Shown here: positions 44,191 through 52,596 of the stretch, one piece after another
How positions within the stretch are numbered: position 1 is the stretch's first letter
Layout of the letters: every line of letters starts with the position of its first letter
Assembly: GCF_000371965.1 (NCBI RefSeq)
Contig: NZ_AQUO01000001.1
Location: 682,001 to 746,000 of the forward strand
Source: Paracoccus sp. N5
GTDB lineage: Bacteria; Pseudomonadota; Alphaproteobacteria; Rhodobacterales; Rhodobacteraceae
Direction: 5' to 3'
DNA: 64,000 bases
The notes under the pieces: generated by a model
What the model saw: only the letters and a program-made list of their open reading frames with translations
The model's database searches: none
Told to the model about the DNA's origin: nothing
Translations under genes and position numbers: made by a program

Positions 44191-44451
44191 TCAGCGGCCG
44201 TCGCGCAACAGGAGCTTGTAGCCGTCTTTTTTCATCCAGCGCGCACGGGCGAGATGGCTGTCGTAGATCCTGCGCGCCCGTTCCGGCTGACGCTCGGGAT
44301 CGAGGCCGAAAAGGATCCGGACGGCTTCGCGCCAGTCGGCTCCGTCGTCGGCGGAATCGTGCAGCCGCATGTAGAGCTTCTGGTGCCGACGGTCGTAATC
44401 CGTCAGTTCTGGTCCGGTCGGCACATCCTCCAGATAGTCTTTTTCCGTCAC
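44191..44451 (-). CDS. Small conserved protein of ICE regulatory region (DUF2285-associated)
   Basis: This is an 86-residue charged protein, MTEKDYLEDVPTGPELTDYD, then RRHQKLYMRLHDSADDGADW, REAVRILFGLDPERQPERAR and a basic C-terminus. Small genes with the DYDRRHxKLYxRLxDA pattern accompany the DUF6499/DUF2285 regulators of conjugative elements and are probably DNA-binding. It lies 125 bp upstream of the broken regulator on the same strand. The XRE gene is divergent, so the 44452-44688 region should hold promoters for both directions. Confidence 0.65.
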   Translation of the reverse strand: MTEKDYLEDVPTGPELTDYDRRHQKLYMRLHDSADDGADWREAVRILFGLDPERQPERARRIYDSHLARARWMKKDGYKLLLRDGR

Positions 44452-44688
44452 ATCCCTCTCCCGTCCGGGCGGTGATCGCGATGTTTTCTCGCAGCAGCAC
44501 TATTCCATGCCGGGCCACGTTCCACAACAAACCGTGTTCCACGCGACGGATCCTGCTCCGCATCGTTAATCAGGCACAGTCACCGGGCGCAACTCCGAAT
44601 GCCTGCACATCGGAGCAAACACCTCGGCATCCGATTTGTAGAGAATACTCCGTGGTTGAATGCTCATCAAGTCACCGATCTGTTGGTG

Positions 44689-44946
44689 ATGAAGATTCGG
44701 GAGATATTCGCGCACAATCTGCGGGCGGCGCGGCAAGCCAGAGGCTTGTCGCAGGAAGAGCTCGCGCATCGGGCGGATATCGATCGAACCTATATCAGCT
44801 CACTGGAGCGCCGCGTTTACGGCGCCAGCATCGATGTCGTGGATCGCCTGGCCTCGGTCCTGGAAATGGAAGCATCCGACCTGCTTAAGCGGCCTGCGGA
44901 AGGCAAACGGCTGCCATCTGCGGAGCCGCCAAAGCCAGACAAGTAG
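44689..44946 (+). CDS. XRE-family helix-turn-helix regulator
   Basis: This is a compact 85-residue HTH_3 repressor. MKIREIFAHNLRAARQARGL, SQEELAHRADIDRTYISSLE, then RRVYGASIDVVDRLASVLEM fills the five-helix fold, and a short acidic/proline tail follows. ATG 44689 is preferred over upstream in-frame ATG 44599 because the HTH starts there. In ICEs of this type such a protein controls excision and transfer genes, here probably the divergent regulator operon. Confidence 0.8.
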   Translation: MKIREIFAHNLRAARQARGLSQEELAHRADIDRTYISSLERRVYGASIDVVDRLASVLEMEASDLLKRPAEGKRLPSAEPPKPDK

Positions 44947-45056
44947 CCCGGAGCGACACCGCTGCGTTTCCAGCGGGCACCTGCCTGCCGCACAAGCCGG
45001 ACGCATGAGCCCGCAAGTCAATTTGCCTCGGCGGGATCTCTGGTCCCGGTGGAGGG

Positions 45057-45323
45057 TCAAGCGGGGCAAAACTCTCCGCTCGCGATCTGGATGGTCCAGC
45101 ATTCGCCTTCATCGTCGGCCATCATCTGGATCTCGGTACGATCGGCGCTCAGGATCGCGTGCAACCCGCCTTCGGTGAAAATCTCCGGCTCGTCGGCCTC
45201 GGCGTCCCATCCGAGGCCCCATGCTTCCTGCACCGTTACCTTGCGGAATCGGCCCTCGGCAAAGGCGGTGGCGAGGGTCGCGGCATTGGCGAGGCGGCGG
45301 GCGGTCAGTTCGGCTGTGGTCAT
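45057..45323 (-). CDS. Hypothetical accessory protein (88 aa)
   Basis: ATG at 45323 (MTTAELTARRLANAATLATA) follows GGGAGAAACGGAC. The chain contains WGLGWDAEADEPEIFTEGGL and MMADDEGECWTIQIASGEFC, acidic and with compositional bias like neighbouring genes. It is one of three small minus-strand genes in a row between the XRE regulator and ssb. Such groups are usual on these elements, but no domain is known for it. Confidence 0.55.
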   Translation of the reverse strand: MTTAELTARRLANAATLATAFAEGRFRKVTVQEAWGLGWDAEADEPEIFTEGGLHAILSADRTEIQMMADDEGECWTIQIASGEFCPA

Positions 45324-45402
45324 GTCCGTTTCTCCCGGTGGGGTGGTTTCCTGCTGCCGCAAGCCCCGCGACGGCGGGGCCAGATTGTCGGCGCCGGCGG
45401 CA

Positions 45403-45615
45403 TCAGGCGCTTTCGATCTCGCTCGGGGTATCGAGGAGGAGGTCGGCGGCTTCGGTCATCGCCTGCAGGAGGATGATCTGGGCCAGTTCCTCGTCGGAGG
45501 TCTGCATCCATCCTCGGGTGATCCGCTCCAGTTCCTCGAGCCGGTGCGGGTCGCGGCGGATCAGGGCGTTGGCGGCTTCGGCCATCAGTTCGGTCACGGT
45601 GGTCGGGTGGTTCAT
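45403..45615 (-). CDS. Hypothetical accessory protein (70 aa)
   Basis: MNHPTTVTELMAEAANALIR then RDPHRLEELERITRGWMQTS is followed by helical ELAQIILLQAMTEAADLLLD. It is mostly helical and acidic. The ATG at 45615 has GGAGAGCGACC upstream. It lies 79 bp upstream of the 88-residue gene on the same strand and is probably in one operon. Function unknown. Confidence 0.55.
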   Translation of the reverse strand: MNHPTTVTELMAEAANALIRRDPHRLEELERITRGWMQTSDEELAQIILLQAMTEAADLLLDTPSEIESA

Positions 45616-45714
45616 GGTCGCTCTCCGATCTGTGCCCCGGTCCGATCCGGGCGCTTCTGCTGCCCCGACCCCTCGGGCGTTTCCGCCTGGGGCTGTGCGC
45701 TTCCGTCGGTGGGG

Positions 45715-45918
45715 TCAGATCAAGCCTGCCTTCTGAAGCCAGTTGGCGGTGTCAGGGGCGTCGGTTGCGCGGACAATGACCGTCAGGGTCATGCTGTCGC
45801 GGCTGGCGCGGGCCTTGACCCCGGTATCGGCGTCCATGCCCATCTCGATGTCCTCGAGATGGATGCGGCTCGCCAGGGGGTTGCCGGGGATGTTGATCTC
45901 GAATGTCGCGGTATGCAT
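45715..45918 (-). CDS. Hypothetical accessory protein (67 aa)
   Basis: MHTATFEINIPGNPLASRIH then LEDIEMGMDADTGVKARASR and TLTVIVRATDAPDTANWLQK suggest a small beta-rich protein. ATG 45918 follows GGAGACAAGCCCG and is better than the upstream 45993. The gene is third in the row of small minus-strand genes. No family was recognised. Confidence 0.55.
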   Translation of the reverse strand: MHTATFEINIPGNPLASRIHLEDIEMGMDADTGVKARASRDSMTLTVIVRATDAPDTANWLQKAGLI

Positions 45919-46018
45919 CGGGCTTGTCTCCGGTTTCCGGGACCGATCCATCCGGCCCCTTCCACCACCCCGGCCCCGCATTGCGGGGAGCATGGCACCG
46001 GTGGCTGGCGACCATGTT

Positions 46019-46425
46019 GGTGCCTTACGAATAGTCTAGCAAAAACAAGGCGCTAACGCAAGCCGATTGTGGCGTTTTCTCCATTATTTTCAGTCAGTTA
46101 TCGGCATTTCAACTTTCTTCCGCAGCCGCCGAAACGCCCACGGGTGTCCACCCCGTTCGCCGGTGGACACCCGTTCCCTTCCGCTCCGAAGCTAAATACG
46201 CCCTTCGCGACCACGCGCCGACGATCACGCAAAGCTCATCGGTAGCGCTGTGGAGCAGCCTCGCTCCCCAGCCCCTTTTTGCCCAAGCCCCTGTTTCTTC
46301 TTCAGCGGAGAAGGATGGGGTCGGGGGAAGGCAGCAGGCTCCGCCGGAGGCTTCCCGGCCGGTCGATCCGGTCGGGAAGCCTTCTCTTGCCGGCGTGGCA
46401 AAGGCGCGATCCGCCGCAAACATGG
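46019..46425. other. Spacer between small accessory genes and ssb terminator
   Basis: No gene is supported. The part 46025-46120 is clearly AT-rich (long runs of A/T around 46040 and 46070-46110) and may carry a promoter for the leftward small genes. The remainder is GC-rich with a local inverted repeat around 46360-46385 (GGCTTCCC-GGGAAGCC). Confidence 0.4.
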
Positions 46426-46452
46426 AAAAACCCGGCGGCTGGAACCGCCGGG
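46426..46452 (-). terminator. Rho-independent terminator of ssb
   Basis: On the minus strand CCCGGCGG-TTCCAG-CCGCCGGG is followed by TTTTT. It lies 17 bp beyond the ssb stop. Confidence 0.85.
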
Positions 46453-46468
46453 CTCTTGGGCCTCCCGT

Positions 46469-46879
46469 TCAGGAGGGAATGTCGTCTTCGTCGATGAACC
46501 GGCCTTCGTCCTCGTCGTCGGTCCCGGCCTGCGGCGCCCGGCTCAGGAAATCCACCGTCTCGGCGACGATCTCGCAGCCGTAGCGGTCGTTGCCGTCCGC
46601 ATCCTGCCATTTCGTGTAGTGGATGCGGCCGCGCACCAGCACCTTCGTGCCGGATTCGCAATATTGCCGGATGGTCCGGCCCAGGCCGTTGAAGGCGACG
46701 ATGCGGTGCCATTCCGCGTCCTCGACCCGATAGCCCTTCTCGTCGCGGACGACCCGGCCTTCCGAATAGCGCGGGCGCGAGGTGACCAGCTTGAAGCGGG
46801 TGACGTCGGTGCCGGTGCGGGTGGTGCGGGTTTCGGGGGCCTGGCGGATGGTGCCGGCGAGGATGACGATGTTCTGCAT
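46469..46879 (-). CDS. ssb: Single-stranded DNA-binding protein (plasmid/ICE type)
   Basis: This 136-residue OB-fold protein begins MQNIVILAGTIRQAPETRTT and shows VTRFKLVTSRPRYSEGRVVR and AFNGLGRTIRQYCESGTKVL plus VRGRIHYTKWQDADGNDRYG. It coats incoming single-stranded DNA during transfer. The acidic tail ends DEDDIPS, so the final phenylalanine of the usual DDIPF protein-interaction tip is replaced. ATG 46879 follows CGGAGACC. A degraded relative lies beyond the neighbouring IS. Confidence 0.9.
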   Translation of the reverse strand: MQNIVILAGTIRQAPETRTTRTGTDVTRFKLVTSRPRYSEGRVVRDEKGYRVEDAEWHRIVAFNGLGRTIRQYCESGTKVLVRGRIHYTKWQDADGNDRYGCEIVAETVDFLSRAPQAGTDDEDEGRFIDEDDIPS

Positions 46880-47334
46880 TGTAGGTCTCCGTTGCTTCCC
46901 CGGAGGGACCATTCCCTCCGACGAGACCCGGCCAAATCCGTCGGGAGGCACCTGCAACTGACGCCCCCTTCGGGCGGCAGCCTGCCCGCAAGGCTTCGGA
47001 GTGGGGCGGGCAGCCGCGCCCCGCGCGGCAACACGGTCCGGAGCCTTGGGGGTTGTTGGTGAAAACCGCACGGAGTTAGGGGATCGGACAGGCGGAGGGA
47101 TTGGTTCGACCGGGAGCGGATCGGGGACATATCGCAGAACGGCGGCGTTCTCGCCGGTGCCGTCCTGTCCGCATGGCCCCCGGATTCCGCGCCACCTGTG
47201 GCGGTGCCGCTTCGCTTCGCCTTGCTGGTCGCCCTTGCGTCTGTCGCCGGAAGGCCGGGACGTTCGGGGCGGGAAGGATCGAGCTGTCGGGTCGGGGGCG
47301 CGGTATGGCATGGCCGCCGTTTCATCGGCCCTAG
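46880..47334. other. Long GC-rich leader region upstream of ssb
   Basis: No gene is supported. Several inverted repeats are present, for example CCTTCGGGCGGCAG near 46966 and TCCTGTCCGCATGG-type tracts. Minus-strand reading frames are open but lack family signals. The ssb promoter should lie here. The right edge is the IS427 target site CTAG at 47331. Confidence 0.4.
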
Positions 47335-48183
47335 GGCGTGTTGACAAAAGGGATTCACCGGGCGCGGTGATCGTGATTCAAGCTGGTATCTGCAATGGAG
47401 ACCAGCGTGGCACGAAACCTGATGTCGAACGACGAGTGGGCGTTCTTTGAACGCTTCATCCTGGCTGTCCGTTCTCCGAACGGCCGCAAGCCCACGAACC
47501 ATCGGCTTGTTCTGGATGGGATTTTCTGGATCGCCCGAACGGGGTCGCCCTGGCGCGACCTGCCGGAAGAGTTCGGCAAATGGTCGTCTGTCTATCGGCA
47601 GTTCCGGCGCTGGACGTTGGCGGGGCTGTGGGAACAGATCCTGGAGGCGCTGAACGAGAGCCGGATCGTGCCGGATGCGCTGCAGATGATCGACAGCACC
47701 GTGGTTCGCGCTCATCATCAGGCAGCGGGCGCAAAAGGGGGACTCCGCGCCAAGGTTTCGGCCGCTCGCGAGGTGGCTTCACGACCAAGATCCATCTGCG
47801 GGTCAATGCGGCAGGCCTGCCCATGAGAACCGAGATCACGGCCGGGCAGACATCGGACTACCTCGGCTTCGATCTGGTCATGGCTGACAACCTGCCCGAG
47901 CCAAGCGTTCTGCTCGCAGACCGCGGCTACGACTCCGACAACATCCGCAAGACCATGGAGGTGCGCGACGTGGTGCCGGTCATCCCCATGCGCAAAACCC
48001 GGAAGCTACGGGTCGCCGTTGACCGCAGGCTCTACCGCCTGCGCAATCTCGTTGAGCGGTGCTTCAACAAGCTCAACAATGCCCGTCGCGTCGCCACCCG
48101 CTACGACAAGACCGCCGAAAGCTTCCTGGGCTTCATCGACATCACGTCGATCCGCCTCTGGCTCCGCCATTTGTCAACATGAC
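47335..48183 (+). mobile_element. IS5-family (IS427 group) insertion sequence, copy 2, 849 bp
   Basis: Ends carry the same GTGTTGACAAA-type terminal repeats as copy 1. Both flanks are CTAG (47331-47334 and 48184-48187). The element has the same length as copy 1 but the opposite orientation, and its sequence is clearly diverged. Confidence 0.85.
47395..48182 (+). CDS. IS427-group transposase, copy 2 (two frames, probable frameshift)
   Basis: The first frame begins METSVARNLMSNDEWAFFER and includes LQMIDSTVVRAHHQAAGAKG (catalytic D). At the AAAAGGGGGA tract (47733-47742) conserved sequence continues in the -1 frame as GRSRGGFTTKIHLRVN, then VLLADRGYDSDNIRKTMEVR and NLVERCFNKLNNARRVATRY (E), ending RLWLRHLST at 48180. 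All DDE residues are present. As in copy 1, a single -1 shift would make a full-length enzyme. Confidence 0.85.
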
Positions 48184-48187
48184 CTAG

Positions 48188-48385
48188 GTTGGATCGTCCG
48201 GCAATATTGCGGTGCGGACAGAAAGCTGGTCGCATCGCGGCGGGCATTCATGGAACGAAATTGCAGGATGCGGTCGGCAGGGATCATGGGGTTGCGAAAG
48301 TTGGGGGGATGAAGGATTTCCGTAGTCTGGAGGCCGCAGATCGAGGAAGACCAAGACGATGGCCGATTTGTTGGCGATGATATTC
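48188..48385 (+). pseudogene. ssb: Degraded second ssb gene, 3' part
   Basis: Immediately after the IS target site the plus strand can be aligned with the 3' half of the intact ssb. Shared segments include CCGGCAATATTGCG, a close match to ACGAAATGGCAGGATGCGG, and the acidic tail region with GAGGAAGACCAAGACGATGG and GATGATATTCCC. Frames are broken by several indels. It points the opposite way to the intact ssb and lacks the 5' half. The following 48386-48512 shows no gene. Confidence 0.6.
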
Positions 48386-48512
48386 CCATTTGCGCGGGTG
48401 GTTTGAGGCGCAAAGGCTCCAGCCCGGGTTTCCACGGGACGGCACGTCCGACAAGGGTACGAATGTCATGCCTGCGGCGGGCGACCTGGCAGTCACGCGG
48501 AAGGATTGGCCG

Positions 48513-49412
48513 CTACAAGATGAGCTTGATACCTGAAACCAGCAGCAGGAACGCAAGGATTCCGCGCAGCCAGCGGTCGGACAGGTAACGGCTGCCGATC
48601 CAGGCGCCGACCGAACCACCGATGGCAACGGCGGCAAGCCAGATCGGCAGGGCGGCCGGGATATGATCCCATGCTGCATAGGCCCCGACCAGCGCCGCAG
48701 CCGAGTTCATCAGGTTATAGACCGCCGTGGTGGCGGCCGTCTGCCGGGCCGTGCCCCAGTTCATGCTGAGGATGATCGGGGCCAGGAACACACCGCCACC
48801 TGTTCCGGTCGTCCCGGACACGAAGCCGATGACGGCCCCGGTCGCCAAAGCCGCGCCGAAGGGTGGTGTGACTACGGTTCCGGAGGCCGACGGCCTGCCG
48901 TGAAACGCCGTGCGCATCATCTGAAGCGCGGAAAGGATCAACACGATCCCGACGACCGGGAAATAGACGCTTTCCGGCAACTGGACCGCTCCGCCAAGCA
49001 TCGAGGAGGGAAAGCCGAGAATGGCGAAAGGCCAGACATTCCGCCACGAAAGACGCCCGGCCTTCAGGAACAGAACTGTGCCGATGGCCGCAACCATCAG
49101 ATTCAGCGATAACGCCGTCGTCTTCATGGCAAGGGGCGCAAAACCTGCCAGACCCATTACGGCAATGTAACCCGATGCCCCGGCCTGACCGACCGCCGCA
49201 TAGATCAGAGCGATGACGAGGAAGGGAGCCGCAAGCGGACCCGTGTCGATATTCAATATGCCGGTCCCCAACTGTTTGAGGCCCAGCTTATGCCCCGCCA
49301 ATGCGCCATAACCAAGGACAGCTGACGGAGTTTGAACGCCGTTCTGCCTTTCCCGCCTCCGGCGTGATCCGGCCGGGCTCCGATATGGGTGGTCTCCCCC
49401 CGTCCGGATCAC
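48513..49412 (-). CDS. TauE/SafE-family sulfite/organoanion exporter
   Basis: This is a polytopic membrane protein with about eight helices. Conserved parts are VIALIYAAVGQAGASGYIAV (first repeat), MKTTALSLNLMVAAIGTVLF and the second repeat GAVIGFVSGTTGTGGGVFLA...MNWGTARQTAATTAVYNLMN. The family exports sulfite, sulfoacetate or related anions. The open frame reaches 49412, but residues before about 60 are not conserved. The true start is probably near 49260 (LNIDTGPLAAPFLVI with a TTG) or another alternative codon. No linked sulfur genes are visible. Confidence 0.8.
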   Translation of the reverse strand: MIRTGGDHPYRSPAGSRRRRERQNGVQTPSAVLGYGALAGHKLGLKQLGTGILNIDTGPLAAPFLVIALIYAAVGQAGASGYIAVMGLAGFAPLAMKTTALSLNLMVAAIGTVLFLKAGRLSWRNVWPFAILGFPSSMLGGAVQLPESVYFPVVGIVLILSALQMMRTAFHGRPSASGTVVTPPFGAALATGAVIGFVSGTTGTGGGVFLAPIILSMNWGTARQTAATTAVYNLMNSAAALVGAYAAWDHIPAALPIWLAAVAIGGSVGAWIGSRYLSDRWLRGILAFLLLVSGIKLIL

Positions 49413-49594
49413 GCCGCGCCATTCGCGCCGTTCGCATCAGCCATTGGCGCGTCTGCCGATATCTTCGCCTTGTCTTGCGAGCCGGGCCATGCCCGGCGAG
49501 CGCGATTTTTCCGGGACGTGCGGCTGGGATCGCACGCGCGACGGCCGCCGGTCCATCGGATCGGCGGCCGTGATGCTTTGGGCCGGCGTCTAGC

Positions 49595-49885
49595 CTACGG
49601 GCGCAGCGGGCGCCAAGATTCATCCGTCCCGGCTGGGCGCCAGGTCAACCGGCGGCAGCGGAACGTGGCCCAGGCGTAAAGCAGCGGCTCCATGCCGTGC
49701 CACCAGTCGGCCGCGATGTCGCCGCATCGGCCCTCGAACAGCAGCCTGCCGCGCGCGGTATAAAGCCGGAACTCCACCGGCAACGCGTCGCCGTCTTCGG
49801 GCTTGCCTCGCGCGGGAACTCCGTCGGCGTCCTCGCCCAGTCCAATGCAGCCGCCATGATGGTCCTTCGTGACAATCCAGCGCAT
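49595..49885 (-). CDS. Hypothetical plasmid-type protein (96 aa)
   Basis: MRWIVTKDHHGGCIGLGEDA then LPVEFRLYTARGRLLFEGRC and WWHGMEPLLYAWATFRCRRL make a compact, tryptophan-rich sequence with good codon bias. ATG 49885 follows GAAAGGATTACG. It sits 72 bp downstream of the orphan DNA methylase and is probably co-transcribed. Similar small proteins are common beside plasmid methylases; function is unknown. Confidence 0.6.
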   Translation of the reverse strand: MRWIVTKDHHGGCIGLGEDADGVPARGKPEDGDALPVEFRLYTARGRLLFEGRCGDIAADWWHGMEPLLYAWATFRCRRLTWRPAGTDESWRPLRP

Positions 49886-49957
49886 GTCGTAATCCTTTCC
49901 GTGAAGCTGTGGGGTGTGGCGCCCGCCCGATGACGGGCGCCCTTGGGTTGCGGGGAG

Positions 49958-50635
49958 CTATGCGACCGCCTTCCGGTCCCGCTCTTGCAGGGCCGCCATC
50001 CGCTTGCCGATGGTCTGATAATGCTCAACGTCCAGTTCCACGCCGAGCCAGTCGCGGCCCAGCAGATGCGCCGCCGCCAGCGTGGAACCGCTGCCGCTGA
50101 ACGGGTCCAGCACCAGATCGCCGGGCTTCGTGAACGCCCCGATCAGCCGGCGCAGCGCCGCCACCGGCTTTTGCGTCGGGTGCAGCTTGTTCCCGGTATA
50201 GGGGAAGTCCAGCACGTCGGGCACCGGACGCGCGGGCAGAACCGGATCGCCCTTGGCCAGCAGATAGGCCTGTTCGTGCTCGTAGCGCAGGAACCGCGCC
50301 GAGGAGGCGTAACGCTTGCGGAACACCAGATGCCCGACGATGCGGAAGCCCGCCGCCTTCCAGGCCTCCACGAACAGATCGACCTTGTTCCAGCCGTAGA
50401 AGCTGACGCAGAAGCCGCCGTCCTTCAGGACCCGGTGCATCTGGGCGAAGGCCGGGCGCAGCCAGCGGGCGTTGTCGTCATTGGCGACGGTGCGGCCCTG
50501 CCGGTCGCGGAACCGGGTCACATAGGGCGGATCGGTCAGGATGAAATCCACCGTTCCGCTGTCAAAAGCCTGCATCGCCTCGATGCAATCGGCGTTGATG
50601 ACGAGGTTACGGGGGGTGCTGGTCTTGCCGGTCAT
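49958..50635 (-). CDS. Orphan DNA methyltransferase (N6-adenine/N4-cytosine, DPPY)
   Basis: This 225-residue beta-class methylase has LVINADCIEAMQAFDSGTVD then FILTDPPYVTRFRDRQGRTV (motif IV DPPY) near the N-terminus. The C-terminus has KLHPTQKPVAALRRLIGAFT and GDLVLDPFSGSGSTLAAAHL (motif X/I FSGSG). This order is typical of plasmid and phage solitary methylases. The ATG at 50635 follows AAAGGAC; the longer upstream frame has no support. No restriction endonuclease gene is near, so it may protect against host restriction or regulate transfer. Confidence 0.85.
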   Translation of the reverse strand: MTGKTSTPRNLVINADCIEAMQAFDSGTVDFILTDPPYVTRFRDRQGRTVANDDNARWLRPAFAQMHRVLKDGGFCVSFYGWNKVDLFVEAWKAAGFRIVGHLVFRKRYASSARFLRYEHEQAYLLAKGDPVLPARPVPDVLDFPYTGNKLHPTQKPVAALRRLIGAFTKPGDLVLDPFSGSGSTLAAAHLLGRDWLGVELDVEHYQTIGKRMAALQERDRKAVA

Positions 50636-51117
50636 GTCTCTGTCCTTTCGGGTTGGGGCGGAGGGCCCTTGCCCTGATCCGCCGATGGGCCGCGCCTCGC
50701 CGGTCTGACTTCGGGAAACGCATGTTTCCCCGGAGGCAGAGCGGCGAGGGCGCAGCCCGACCCGCGGCCGCATGGCTGGCGGTCCTGGGTCGGGGCGCAG
50801 GGGGTGGGGCGGCCCGCAGCCGCAGGCGAGGACACGGCCCTGCGCCCCGACGACGCCCTCGGGCGGCGCCTGCCCTTTGACGGCCAGACAGGCGGATGCG
50901 TGGCGGACAAATCCTTGAGACAGGAAAGCCGTCGGGCCGGGGGTGAGCCGGGCAAGGCCCGGTCGAACCCCCTGCCCGGCTTCTGCGCAAACACGATCCG
51001 CGCCCGGCGCGCGGATCACATCGGATCAAAGTGACATAGCCGGTGTCGGCTGAACGGGGCTGCGAGGAGGCGCTGTCGTTCGACGCAGATCCGGTGAACG
51101 CTTCGTGGCCGTCGGTA
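50636..51117. other. GC-rich spacer without a gene
   Basis: Reading frames are open on both strands but show no conserved motif and have codon usage unlike real genes. It probably contains the long leader of the methylase transcript. Confidence 0.4.
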
Positions 51118-51534
51118 TCAGACCTGCGGCGCCAGTTCTCCGAAGCCGTTCAGGTTCATCAGCGCAGCAATGCCGGTGATCAGCCCGGCGGTGCCGCAGA
51201 GCAGTTTCAGCGCGATGGCGGATTCGATGGCATCGTGGGTGACACCATGCACGACGGCATAGCCGGCGATCATCGCCGGGATCACGAACACGGCCCGCGC
51301 CAGCAGGCAGAGAATCGGATTCCTCGCCTTGAACAGCACCGCGAGCACCAGCCCCACCGACAGCAACGCTACGGTGGCTGCGACCAAGGCCGAGAGCAGG
51401 AATCCGGCCTCCGTCGCATGAATGAGACGGAATGTCTCGACCGCGACCATCACCGGCAGTGCATAGATGGCCAGATACCAGGCGATGACGCAGGTGAGCG
51501 CGGTGAGCATGACGGCCAGCAGGATCAGCGTCAT
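51118..51534 (-). CDS. Small conserved membrane protein (138 aa)
   Basis: Four hydrophobic segments are visible: LILLAVMLTALTCVIAWYLA, FLLSALVAATVALLSVGLVL, LARAVFVIPAMIAGYAVVHG and a last segment around LLCGTAGLITGIAALMNLNG. Short charged loops separate them. The ATG at 51534 is preceded by GAGGCTTCC. No family could be named. Neighbours are methylase and DUF2200 genes, both accessory in type. It may be an integral membrane cargo protein of the island. Confidence 0.65.
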   Translation of the reverse strand: MTLILLAVMLTALTCVIAWYLAIYALPVMVAVETFRLIHATEAGFLLSALVAATVALLSVGLVLAVLFKARNPILCLLARAVFVIPAMIAGYAVVHGVTHDAIESAIALKLLCGTAGLITGIAALMNLNGFGELAPQV

Positions 51535-51775
51535 GGAAGCCTCCGGACCAAGGGGATCGGGAATCGTGCACGACAGGCGGCCAGAAGATAATGCGCTCGC
51601 GCCTGCGACCAGGGTTCACTACGCCGTTGCTGCGGATAGCAGCATTCCCAAGACCCTGCGACGGGTCAAGCCGACAGGCGGAAGGCTAAGGAGATGATGC
51701 GGATAGGCGCCCAAGACGGTCACCGATCAGCGACAAGCCGCCAACTCGCGTGCTTGTCGTGGAGGCTCGGACCCC

Positions 51776-52129
51776 TCACCCCCTCCGCAGGATCTTCTCC
51801 ATCGGCTTTCCCTTGGCCAGTTCGTCGATCAGCTTGTCCAGATAGCGGATCTCCCGCATGAGCGGATCCTCGATCTCCTCGACCCGGACGCCGCAGACCA
51901 CGCCCTTGATCAGGAAGCGCGCCGGGTTCATGTGCGGGGCCTCGGTGAAGAAACTCTCGAAATCCGTCCGGTCTTCCAGCCGGGCCGTCAGGTCCTCCGG
52001 ACTGTAGCCGGTCAGCCAGAGGATGATCTCGTCGACCTCGGCCCCGGTCCGGCCCTTCTTCTCCGCCTTGCCCACGTAATGCGGATATACGCTGGCAAAG
52101 CTGGTGGTGAAGATCCTGTGCCTGGTCAT
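51776..52129 (-). CDS. DUF2200 domain protein
   Basis: This 117-residue protein starts MTRHRIFTTSFASVYPHYVG, then KAEKKGRTGAEVDEIILWLT and FFTEAPHMNPARFLIKGVVC with RVEEIEDPLMREIRYLDKLI. These match DUF2200 (YDHR/YhdG-like) along the full length. ATG 52129 has GGGAGGCAAC upstream; the longer frame is not conserved. Some members are fused to methylases, but the role is unknown. Confidence 0.85.
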   Translation of the reverse strand: MTRHRIFTTSFASVYPHYVGKAEKKGRTGAEVDEIILWLTGYSPEDLTARLEDRTDFESFFTEAPHMNPARFLIKGVVCGVRVEEIEDPLMREIRYLDKLIDELAKGKPMEKILRRG

Positions 52130-52164
52130 GTTGCCTCCCAGGTTCTGGCGATGCGCATCATACC

Positions 52165-52521
52165 CTAACCGAACCGCCCCTGCGCGTCGGGCCATGTCCA
52201 AATGGTCTCGTCGGCGAGGATCGCATCCACGACCGCTTCCGCCCTCGACCGGGCGCTCTGCTTGTCGCCCATCGCCATATGCCGGATCTCGATCTCGACC
52301 AGAAACACGACGACCTCATCGGGGGACGTTCCCCGGCGCAGTTGCGAGGCCGCCGAGATCAGATAGCCGTCATATTCGTCCGCAAAGGACAGGTTGGCTT
52401 CGTCGTCCCATCTGCCCGGCCGGCCTTCCGGGTCCAGCAATCCGATGGGATCCCAGAGCGACCAGCCGATATCGCGCAGCTTCGACAACTTGATCCGGGG
52501 GTGCGGTGCGATCTCGGTCAT
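52165..52521 (-). CDS. Hypothetical conserved protein (118 aa)
   Basis: MTEIAPHPRIKLSKLRDIGW then SLWDPIGLLDPEGRPGRWDD and FADEYDGYLISAASQLRRGT plus IEIRHMAMGDKQSARSRAEA. The KLRDIGWxLWDPIGL pattern is known from small hypothetical proteins of Proteobacteria, which are sometimes immunity-like. It begins 75 bp after the pRiA4b ORF-3-like gene on the minus strand. ATG 52521 is at the start of the conserved part. Confidence 0.6.
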   Translation of the reverse strand: MTEIAPHPRIKLSKLRDIGWSLWDPIGLLDPEGRPGRWDDEANLSFADEYDGYLISAASQLRRGTSPDEVVVFLVEIEIRHMAMGDKQSARSRAEAVVDAILADETIWTWPDAQGRFG

Positions 52522-52596
52522 GGGGGCGTCGTGGCAAGAGTCGGGCGGATGGTCAGCTTCGCGCAGGCCGGGGAAGGGTCGCAACGGGAGACGTTG

